Shown in pieces: positions 1 to 6,314 of a stretch of DNA of 7,156 nt. Within the stretch, counting starts at the first letter, position 1. Each line of letters opens with the position of its first letter. The position numbers and the translations under genes were made by a program. The stretch comes from an uncultured Chloroflexota bacterium. Its GTDB lineage: Bacteria > Chloroflexota > Dehalococcoidia > SAR202 > UBA11138. Under the pieces are notes generated by a model. It did not search any database and was not told the DNA's origin. It saw only the letters and a list, made by a program, of their open reading frames with translations. The stretch covers positions 1 to 7,156 of the forward strand of contig CAJWRP010000107.1 of assembly GCA_913046025.1 (NCBI GenBank), written 5' to 3'.

Positions 1-159
1 AACCTCTTGGATTCCGACATTAATCTGGTTGGAGTCATACGGGATGACGCTGTGCACGTGCAATTCAATGGCCTATTGCTGGCCCAACAGGATGTGCTGG
101 TTTACGTCTGTTCGAAACGCACCGACTGGCCTTCTCTGAGAGCTCTCATAGGGCTGTGA
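1..159 (+). CDS. C-terminal fragment of an upstream protein, possibly a TrkA-C (RCK-C) domain
   Basis: Reading from base 1 in frame 1 gives 52 uninterrupted codons ending in TGA at 157-159; the start lies outside the window. The visible tail has a β-rich pattern: a hydrophobic strand followed by VGVIRDD, then a short variable stretch, then LLLAQQDVLVYVCS, then a closing helix around WPSLRALIG. This order (strand with an Arg, 'leader-Gln/Gly-Asp-x-Leu' turn, strand, helix) resembles the TrkA-C/RCK-C regulatory domain found at the C terminus of potassium channel and transporter subunits and some other carriers. The match is by pattern only and the fragment is short. The stop overlaps the GTG start of the next gene by four bases, so the two are probably cotranscribed and translationally coupled. 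The coding call is fairly safe; the domain call is tentative. Confidence 0.6.
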   Translation, partial: NLLDSDINLVGVIRDDAVHVQFNGLLLAQQDVLVYVCSKRTDWPSLRALIGL

Positions 160-1448
160 CTCAGTCGAGCCTCCCTCCCTGTGTGTGTCTGCTCGGAAGC
201 ATGACTGGCAAAACCAGGGCGCGGCTTCGCGAGGCCCTATTGATGGCGGCCCGTGACTTCGAGTTCTATGTGCAGAGGTATCGCTCGTCAGGAGTGTCGC
301 TGGCCGATATTTCCACCGAAGACCCGCTTGATGTTCTGCGCAGGCTGCCGATCCTGGAAGCGGGAGACTTGGGTGAGCTGGCAGCAGAAAGCCTGTGCCG
401 GGGCGAAGGAATTATCGACATGGAGACCTCCTCGGGCACGACTGGCAGGCGAAAGCGACGCTTCATATCCTATAAAGACGATGCGGCCGAGACCGAATTA
501 CTTGCGGAGCTTTTCAGGATTTGTGGTCTGGATTCCAACAGCCGCGTGGCCTGCCTCGATACTGATCCCCTAACGCTGATGGTCTCCTTCACAAAGGCGC
601 TGCATTTATTAGGCGTCCGTGAGTCATATATGTACTGTGTAGGGTCGGATTTCGAGGCAATGCTGGCTGACCTCCCACGCTTGGACCCGACGGTTATCAT
701 CACCGTTCCATCCATTATCCAGAGATGCTTTGAAGCGCTCAAGACGCATTATGCGGCAGGGTCTGGAACGAGTCTAGAAAAGACAATATTCGTAGGCGAG
801 CCTATGCCCGTCCAAATGAGGAAGATGTTGCAGGATACATTCGAGGTCGAGGTATTCGGTTACTACGGTGCCTCCGAGACATCTGCCCTTGGCATTGAGT
901 GCTCAAATCACCACGGCACGCATATATTCACAGATCACAACGTAGTCGAATTCGCTCCCGACGGCCCAGGCTCTGATAGGGGCGAGCTGGTCATAACGAC
1001 GCTCAATCAGCGGGCGTTTCCCCTGGTTCGATATGCCCTGAAAGACAGGGTGGCGCTTATACCCGGTCGATGCCCCTGCGGCCTTCCTCATCCCAGGGTC
1101 GACGTGTTGGGCAGGGCCGATGACAGCGTCTCTATCCTGGGCGCGAAGCTAAGCTATGACTCCGTATTGGCGGCTCTATATAAAGACTCAGACGAGGCAG
1201 GGCCTATGCAGATCGTAGTGACCCGCGACGAAGGTGAGAGCCTTGAGATCGTTTTGCCGTCTTCCCTGCGCCAGGGTGAAACCGACCTGCGCAAGGCACT
1301 GATGATTGCTCAACCAGACCTGGACTTTCTTGTCAGCAGTAAGCACCTGCGCCTGTCGTTTTCCTACATCGAGGACAGCAGCTTCGGGGAATCTCGAAAA
1401 AACAGGCGAGTTGTCGACAATCGAAGAAGCTACGAATCAGCCCTATGA
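156..1448 (+). CDS. PaaK/LuxE-type adenylate-forming enzyme (acyl-CoA ligase-like)
   Basis: This 430-residue protein belongs to the phenylacetate-CoA ligase (PaaK)/LuxE/CoF-synthetase branch of the adenylate-forming superfamily, which activates a carboxylic acid with ATP to an acyl-adenylate and usually passes it to CoA or another thiol. Visible motifs in order are: a family-like N-terminal helix with EFYVQRY (36-42); the Ser/Thr/Gly phosphate loop ETSSGTTGR (90-98); the adenine-binding motif YYGASE (236-241); GEL (276-278); RYALKD (292-297); the CPCG element (306-309) typical of PaaK relatives; GRADD (319-323); and a C-terminal RKNRRVVD (414-421), in which K415 lines up with the catalytic lysine region GKAKRVxD of PaaK. 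The length is normal for the family and all core motifs are present, so it is probably active. The GTG start overlaps the previous stop (GTGA). An ATG at 201 (residue 16) is an alternative start that keeps all motifs. The substrate cannot be read from the sequence; the genuine phenylacetate pathway is unlikely because no other paa gene is nearby. Confidence 0.87.
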   Translation: MTQSSLPPCVCLLGSMTGKTRARLREALLMAARDFEFYVQRYRSSGVSLADISTEDPLDVLRRLPILEAGDLGELAAESLCRGEGIIDMETSSGTTGRRKRRFISYKDDAAETELLAELFRICGLDSNSRVACLDTDPLTLMVSFTKALHLLGVRESYMYCVGSDFEAMLADLPRLDPTVIITVPSIIQRCFEALKTHYAAGSGTSLEKTIFVGEPMPVQMRKMLQDTFEVEVFGYYGASETSALGIECSNHHGTHIFTDHNVVEFAPDGPGSDRGELVITTLNQRAFPLVRYALKDRVALIPGRCPCGLPHPRVDVLGRADDSVSILGAKLSYDSVLAALYKDSDEAGPMQIVVTRDEGESLEIVLPSSLRQGETDLRKALMIAQPDLDFLVSSKHLRLSFSYIEDSSFGESRKNRRVVDNRRSYESAL

Positions 1449-2119
1449 ATCAGCCAGGGAATAGCGCATGCCAATTGCCAACCTACAGCCTTCGATATCT
1501 GGACGACTCTCTGATTGAAGAGATGTTGGAAGTGTACTCACTGCTGCAAGATGCAATGGGCATCGAATCAGTCGAAGACCTGAGTTCCTTTAGACGAATG
1601 GTTTCTCCACGCGCAGACCCATTTGTGCTGCCCCGGGTAGTTTGCGCTTTTAGCGGCGATGAGATCATTGGAACAGTGGTTGGCGTTGCTCTGAAGAGGC
1701 TGCACGCCGGGTTTATCGCCTACTCTGCGGTGAAAGAAGACTCAAGGCGTTACGGAATCTACGCTACAATGAGGCATGAGCTTTTGAGGCGACTGGCGCA
1801 GGACGACGGTGTTCAATACGTCGCCTCCGAGCTGGATCAGCAGGACTGGCTGTTTCTGAAATATGTCAGCCAATGGAACGCAACCGTTTTGTGCGAGCGC
1901 TACGAACAGCCCGAGGTTCAAGGCTTACAGGCAAAGTCCTTGAGCTTGGTTGCAAGCCCCACTGATAATGCAGCTACACCAGGTGCAGTTGGGACGGCGG
2001 CCTTGATCAGAGAAATCTACCAGAGGATATACGGCATTGCGGATGTCGATACCAACGAGTCTTTCATTCGGGTAATAGCATCGCTGTCTACGGATGAATC
2101 ATCGGGCTTGACTAATTGA
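1445..2119 (+). CDS. GNAT-fold acyltransferase-like protein
   Basis: This 224-residue protein looks like a GCN5-related N-acetyltransferase, which would transfer an acyl group from acyl-CoA to an amine. An N-terminal helical part (about 20-55) leads to the strand VVCAFSGDEIIGTVVGVAL (65-83). This is followed by GFIAYSAVKEDSRRYGIYATM (89-109), which fits β4 plus the pyrophosphate-binding turn and helix (motif A). In the turn, R101-R102-Y103-G104-I105-Y106 replaces the usual Q/R-x-x-G-x-G/A; the last Gly/Ala is a Tyr, so acyl-CoA binding may be altered. The next strand is QYVASELD (124-131) and a typical late helix/strand follows at 134-152. About 70 further residues (155-224), partly low in hydrophobicity, extend past the fold and are unrecognised. 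The ATG overlaps the stop of the adenylate-forming gene (ATGA), and secA follows after one base. The pairing suggests that an acyl thioester made by the upstream enzyme could be the donor, which is inference. Confidence 0.75.
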   Translation: MNQPGNSACQLPTYSLRYLDDSLIEEMLEVYSLLQDAMGIESVEDLSSFRRMVSPRADPFVLPRVVCAFSGDEIIGTVVGVALKRLHAGFIAYSAVKEDSRRYGIYATMRHELLRRLAQDDGVQYVASELDQQDWLFLKYVSQWNATVLCERYEQPEVQGLQAKSLSLVASPTDNAATPGAVGTAALIREIYQRIYGIADVDTNESFIRVIASLSTDESSGLTN

Positions 2120-2120
2120 T

Positions 2121-5100
2121 ATGGCGAAATCTTCAGATAAAGTAAATGGCCAAAGCAAGGGCGTAATACCGCGCCTGGCCGGTCAGCTGCGGGGCGTAAT
2201 TTCTCGAATGGAACGTGGCTCTGCAGACCAGAGCAACGCCCATATTAGAGCTTTTGTCAGCCGGGTAAGGCAATACGACTTCGCATCGTACTCCGACCTG
2301 GATCTTCGGGAGCGCGTGGCAGAGTTAAGAGCCGCGTCTTCTGACCATGGCGAGCCTAAGCATTTAGAAGAGACCTTTGCCATCACTAACGAATCGGTCA
2401 AGCGGCGTCTTGGCGCATGGAAATTGTTCGAGACGGAAACCGAGTACGCTGGCTTTACCCGATATCGAGACCTGGCAGTGGAATTTCTTGAATCGCGTGA
2501 TAACGATGATGTTCCTAGCATCAGCGTCGAAACAAAGGACAACAGCTACGCTGAGATCGCACTGGTCAACGGCATTACCCAGGTCATGAAAAACGGTCAG
2601 ACAGAGCACTCGTCGGACATTCTCCTACAAGCAGACTTTTACATAGCGTTGTCGGAATTTGATGCTACAGACAGCCTGAAGTTCGATCCAACGGATGAGC
2701 AGTTGATCGCGGGCTATTTGCTGTTTGAGGGCAGCATCGTCGAGATGGACTCCGGCGAAGGTAAGACTGTGGCGGCGGCATTCCCCGCTGCCCTGCAGGC
2801 CATATGTGGCAGAGCCGTGCACATTATTACATCCAACGATTATCTCGCCACCCGGGACGCTGAGTATCTCGCGCCGGTGTATGAGTCGGTAGGACTTACA
2901 GTAGGTTTTGTTGCCGGCTACATGAGTGACGAAGAACGGCGCTACGCCTACACCCAGAACATCGTCTATGGCACGCTGCGAGAGTTTGCTTTCGATTACT
3001 TGCGGGACAATCTCCGGATGCCAAGCGCTGATCGGGTGCAGGCTTTGCTGGACGTAGTAATCGTGGACGAGGCTGACCACGCGCTGATTGATCAGGCCAG
3101 CACTCCGCTAATCATATCTGGTAAGCCGGCAGGTTACAGGCGTGGGTTGAAGAAAGCGGTGGCTGCAATAGAATCTCTGGTCGACCGCCAAATGGCGCTG
3201 GCCACGGATATTGCAGATGCTGTCATGGCAGGATCCTCTGACTCCAAGAAAGCCCTCTTAAACGTGGCCATGTTGATGGTAGCCAGTCCCGAAAGTGAGG
3301 TTCTGGGCAAGTGCTTTGCGGCTTCGCCGGAAACCTACGGTCGTGCTTTGAATCTGATTGATGACGACAGTGAAGAGTCCGACAGCCAACTGGCTGCAGG
3401 CCTCTATTACATTGTTGATCCCAGATCTGAGTCCGTTAGTTTGACCGAGTCGGGACACCGATTCCTTGAGGAGAGGCTTGGGCCAGTGTTCGACACCTCT
3501 AGTCTGGAAGATGAAATGGATGCTGTCATATCCAGAGTCGACCTCGATGCTCGGGAGCGAAAAAGACTTGGCACGCGACTCAGGCGACGGATCGCAACAC
3601 AATATGGTCAAATGAATCAACTCTACCAGCTGCTGAGAGCCTTTGTGCTGGTGAAGGGAGATGTGGACTACCTGGTAGACGACGGCAAGGTTGTGCTGGT
3701 AGACGAATTGACTGGCAGGACGCTTCCCGACAATATATACAACCGCGGATTGCATGCCGCCGTCCAGGCCAAGGAGCGAGTGGCGATCGAACCGGAACGG
3801 GAGACTCTGGCGCAGATTTCGGTGCAAGGATTCCTTAAACAGTACTCCCTCCTCTCTGGACTTACAGGCACAGCACTGGACGCCAAGGACGAGTTCATGA
3901 GGCAGTACGGACTTCAGGTCGTGCGGGTCGCGTCAAGCCGTCCACCTGTTCGAATCGACTTTGGAACAAAAGTCTACAAGACCAACGACGACAAGCTCGC
4001 CACAATCGTGGACGAGATTGCCCAGTGCCAAGTTGTAGGTAGACCCGTTCTGGTTGGCACCCTGACGGTTCAGCAGTCCCAGAAACTGAGCGATCTCCTT
4101 CGAGACGCCGGAATATCCCACGAAACGCTGGACGCTTCCAGTGACGCAGCGGAGGCCCGGATAATCAAAAAGGCAGGGTCGTTTGGAGCAGTGACACTGG
4201 CAACCAACGTCGCTGGCAGAGGCACAGACATAGCGTTGCAGCCCGGCCTAGACGATAAGATTGTTCAGGGATACGTGGCCTTAGTGAAGGGAATGCTCAA
4301 TGGCAGCGACTACCATATTGAACTGCACTGCTCGTCGGCGGAGGAGCGCTCATTGCTATTGAAAGCACTTTCAGCCGACGAAGGTCTTCATACAACCGAG
4401 GAATCGGATGATGCTAACGCTAGGCTTTACTTAATCGTTTCCAATACTGTGGGCGCATCACGTATCTCTGCCGTAATGATGGAGTTTGGCCTGGGCCTGC
4501 ACGTGGTTGGGACCGAGCTGAACCAGTCGTCGAGGCTAGATCGACAGCTACGTGGTCGCAGCGGCAGACAAGGAGCCCCCGGCACAACCCGGTTCATAGT
4601 CTCCATGGAGGACCAGCTTTTGGCGTACCGCAGGGGTGAAGCCGCATACGTAGGAGACCGGCCACAAACCGATTCTGCGGGCAGGACGTATTTCGAGGGA
4701 AGCAGCGTACAAAGACACGTACGTAACCTGCAGCGAAACCAGAGCGATGATGACGCGTCTGAACGATATATTTTGAACGAGTACACGCGTCTTCAAGAGG
4801 CGCAAACGGCTGCATACTACAGTTCGCGCAGCAGCATTTTCCAGGTGAACTCCTTTCATGGCATATGCGAGAACCACCTCCGTGAGGTCTGCCAACGGCT
4901 AGTAATTGAGTTTTTTCCAGACCTAGGGGTATCGGACTATCGTGGGCAGTTCCAGCGGCTTTGCGAAGAAGTTCGGACGGAGTTTGGAGTAGACGTAAGT
5001 GAACTCGACGGTCTAAGTGCCACCGAGTTGGCTGGCGACATTAGCGATATGTTGTTTGACGCGCTGGATGAGAAGTTTGAGGCTGTTGATGCGGATAACC

Positions 5101-5387
5101 TGGATGCCTTGAAGCGGCAGCTGTACCTGCAGATTTCTGACGAGCAGTGGAGAGATCACCTGAGCGTGATGCAAGAGTTGATGTTGAGCGTCTCGCTGAT
5201 GGGGCAAGACCGCAAACATGCCGTAGCCGAATACGCTATACGCAGCCACCAGAAGTATGAGACCCTCAACGGTGACGTGGCTGATGAGTTCATATGTAAG
5301 CTCTTCCAGTTTCCTTTAGATGATCTGATATCGCCTGATGGACAGATACTGTTACTGGATGAAGAGATTGCAGGTATTTTGGCATGA
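2121..5387 (+). CDS. secA: Divergent SecA-family preprotein translocase ATPase (SecA2-like)
   Basis: SecA is the cytosolic ATPase that pushes unfolded preproteins through the SecYEG channel. This 1088-residue homologue shows: an N-terminal SecA-like helix region (about 39-100); Q194 in FDPTDEQLIAGY; Walker A MDSGEGKT (209-216); SNDYLATRDAE (238-248); YGTLREFAFDYLRDN (283-297); the Walker B/DEAD box VDEADH (315-320); and LIDQASTPLIISG (322-334). The preprotein cross-linking region spans about 335-520. VLVDELTGR (525-533), LTGTA (581-585), RPVLVGT (641-647), TNVAGRGTDI (695-704), GLHVVGTE (792-799) and RGRSGRQG (811-818) complete the motor. The helical scaffold ends in a degenerate WRDHL region (1010-1014). 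The spacing from Walker A to the DEAD box matches E. coli SecA, but about 107 residues are added before Walker A. The segment between GRGTDI and GLHVVGTE is about 88 residues, against about 39 in E. coli. The C-terminal zinc-binding tail is missing; C1059 is the only late cysteine. Motor motifs are intact, so ATPase activity is likely, while the altered motifs point to an accessory SecA rather than the housekeeping one. It starts one base after the previous stop with no clear Shine-Dalgarno, implying coupling. Confidence 0.94.
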   Translation: MAKSSDKVNGQSKGVIPRLAGQLRGVISRMERGSADQSNAHIRAFVSRVRQYDFASYSDLDLRERVAELRAASSDHGEPKHLEETFAITNESVKRRLGAWKLFETETEYAGFTRYRDLAVEFLESRDNDDVPSISVETKDNSYAEIALVNGITQVMKNGQTEHSSDILLQADFYIALSEFDATDSLKFDPTDEQLIAGYLLFEGSIVEMDSGEGKTVAAAFPAALQAICGRAVHIITSNDYLATRDAEYLAPVYESVGLTVGFVAGYMSDEERRYAYTQNIVYGTLREFAFDYLRDNLRMPSADRVQALLDVVIVDEADHALIDQASTPLIISGKPAGYRRGLKKAVAAIESLVDRQMALATDIADAVMAGSSDSKKALLNVAMLMVASPESEVLGKCFAASPETYGRALNLIDDDSEESDSQLAAGLYYIVDPRSESVSLTESGHRFLEERLGPVFDTSSLEDEMDAVISRVDLDARERKRLGTRLRRRIATQYGQMNQLYQLLRAFVLVKGDVDYLVDDGKVVLVDELTGRTLPDNIYNRGLHAAVQAKERVAIEPERETLAQISVQGFLKQYSLLSGLTGTALDAKDEFMRQYGLQVVRVASSRPPVRIDFGTKVYKTNDDKLATIVDEIAQCQVVGRPVLVGTLTVQQSQKLSDLLRDAGISHETLDASSDAAEARIIKKAGSFGAVTLATNVAGRGTDIALQPGLDDKIVQGYVALVKGMLNGSDYHIELHCSSAEERSLLLKALSADEGLHTTEESDDANARLYLIVSNTVGASRISAVMMEFGLGLHVVGTELNQSSRLDRQLRGRSGRQGAPGTTRFIVSMEDQLLAYRRGEAAYVGDRPQTDSAGRTYFEGSSVQRHVRNLQRNQSDDDASERYILNEYTRLQEAQTAAYYSSRSSIFQVNSFHGICENHLREVCQRLVIEFFPDLGVSDYRGQFQRLCEEVRTEFGVDVSELDGLSATELAGDISDMLFDALDEKFEAVDADNLDALKRQLYLQISDEQWRDHLSVMQELMLSVSLMGQDRKHAVAEYAIRSHQKYETLNGDVADEFICKLFQFPLDDLISPDGQILLLDEEIAGILA

Positions 5388-5393
5388 TAGAAT
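5385..5393 (+). promoter_or_regulatory. Possible extended -10 promoter element
   Basis: TGATAGAAT reads as an extended -10 (TGn followed by TAGAAT, four of six matches to TATAAT). It overlaps the secA stop codon and lies about 40 bases before the lipoprotein start. A TTGCAG at 5368-5373 is too close (14-base spacer) to be a standard -35. It could drive the last two genes separately from the coupled block, but this is a short motif match only. Confidence 0.2.
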
Positions 5394-5421
5394 TAACAGC
5401 GTGGCGTGTGTTTATTGCGCC

Positions 5422-5428
5422 AGGAGGT
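5422..5428 (+). promoter_or_regulatory. Strong Shine-Dalgarno for the lipoprotein gene
   Basis: AGGAGGT lies four bases before the ATG at 5433. It decides the start: a GTG at 5406 is in frame, but using it would place this site inside the coding region and add nine residues (MCLLRQEVA) ahead of the basic signal-peptide N-region. It is much stronger than anything upstream of the three preceding genes. Confidence 0.8.
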
Positions 5429-5432
5429 AGCT

Positions 5433-6248
5433 ATGCGAAGTAAATCCAGAAGACGCAGCATGGCAGTGTTGGCCGGGACGATGATCGTGGGCGGTCCGGT
5501 GCTGGCAGCATGCGCCAGCGGTCCAACCTACGAGGCCTGGGCTGCTACAGATGGCGCCGCTGGGAGAATCAACTTGGACGCTGTTCAGGACGCCTTCAAG
5601 AAATCCGATAGCGTAACCGAGTTTGAGGGCCGGGTCAACAAGATTTACGAGGGAGACGGGATCGTCCTTATACGGGCGAACCAAGATGGCGAGAAGCTTA
5701 CGTTGGAAGGCTTTGAGGATCTGGACGGAAGCAGGACGATTGAAGACTCCAAGGACGATTTGCTCTTTTCCATCGTCAGGCAAAACGAGCAGAACGATAT
5801 CAGAGGGCATGGTGCCAACGGTTATTACCACAACTCCTTTGGTGGTAGTGGTTTCCTTTTCGGATATATGGTTGCATCTTCCTTCAATAGAGGCTCCTAC
5901 TACACGCCTGTGAACCGTGTTGGTACGCTCAGGAACCAGCGGGCGAATTACCGAAACACTCCGACCTATCGTTCTCAGGTCTCCCAAAATAGTAGCTACT
6001 TCAACAGGCAGAAGACCTTTGCTGGCTCCAACTACACAAGCGCCGGCCGAAACCTTAGCTCCAATAGGCAGACCTACCAGGCAGGGCGGAGAACCAGCGG
6101 CTCATTTAGGAGCAGCGGCACTGGCGTGCGAAGCAGCTTTGGCTCTCGTAGCGGAGGACGTGTTAGCTCTGCCCGAAGCAGCAGAGGCGGCTTTGGTGGA
6201 TTCGGTGGCTCCCAAAGGATCGTTGGCCTGCACAGGCACAAGCTCTAG
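5433..6248 (+). CDS. Secreted lipoprotein with Ser/Gly/Arg-rich C-terminal tail
   Basis: This 271-residue protein carries a classic lipoprotein signal peptide: a basic n-region (RSKSRRRS, 2-9), a hydrophobic core (10-23) and the lipobox LAAC (24-27), with Cys27 the expected lipidated residue after signal peptidase II cleavage. Residues about 45-118 form a compact acidic/mixed domain (EFEGRVNKIYEGDGIVLIR at 63-81, then KLTLEGFEDLDGS) that looks like a small β-rich fold. Residues 125-150 are Gly-, aromatic- and Asn-rich with a short hydrophobic patch (FLFGYMVASSF). From about 152 to 262 the chain is low-complexity and rich in Ser, Gly, Arg, Asn and Tyr, ending GGFGGFGGS. No family is recognised with confidence; tails of this style occur in small lipoproteins of several bacterial stress-related clusters. 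It follows secA after 45 bases, so it is a natural candidate client or partner of that SecA, though nothing in the sequence proves it. Confidence 0.88.
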   Translation: MRSKSRRRSMAVLAGTMIVGGPVLAACASGPTYEAWAATDGAAGRINLDAVQDAFKKSDSVTEFEGRVNKIYEGDGIVLIRANQDGEKLTLEGFEDLDGSRTIEDSKDDLLFSIVRQNEQNDIRGHGANGYYHNSFGGSGFLFGYMVASSFNRGSYYTPVNRVGTLRNQRANYRNTPTYRSQVSQNSSYFNRQKTFAGSNYTSAGRNLSSNRQTYQAGRRTSGSFRSSGTGVRSSFGSRSGGRVSSARSSRGGFGGFGGSQRIVGLHRHKL

Positions 6249-6297
6249 GTCAGCGCTCCATGGCCTCTTGCCCGTCTTAAAAGAAGTGAAAATTTCC

Positions 6298-6303
6298 GGA
6301 GGT
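6298..6303 (+). promoter_or_regulatory. Shine-Dalgarno supporting a TTG start
   Basis: GGAGGT lies 11 bases before the TTG at 6315. No ATG or GTG occurs in this frame between the preceding TAG (6246-6248) and the TTG, so this site is the main support for a TTG start for the last gene. Confidence 0.65.
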
Positions 6304-6314
6304 ATCCACAGAAA

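Noticed and set aside
3258..3827. 189-codon open frame on the - strand within secA
   Set aside because: It lies fully opposite well-conserved SecA motifs, and its translation resembles no protein family.
5368..5393. Full -35/-10 promoter using TTGCAG and TAGAAT
   Set aside because: The 14-base spacer is too short; only the extended -10 was kept, at low confidence.
5406..5432. GTG start at 5406 extending the lipoprotein by nine residues
   Set aside because: The extension would contain the strong Shine-Dalgarno and spoil the basic signal-peptide start; ATG 5433 fits much better.
5412..5987. 191-codon open frame on the - strand opposite the lipoprotein
   Set aside because: The + strand frame has a signal peptide, lipobox and Shine-Dalgarno; the antisense product has no recognisable features.
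6246..6314. Stop-codon readthrough joining the lipoprotein and the last gene, which share a frame separated only by one TAG
   Set aside because: A GGAGGT before TTG 6315 explains separate initiation, and fusing a cytoplasmic acidic protein to an exported lipoprotein is less likely.
6249..6314. Terminator between the last two genes
   Set aside because: No GC-rich hairpin followed by a T run is visible; readthrough transcription is likelier.
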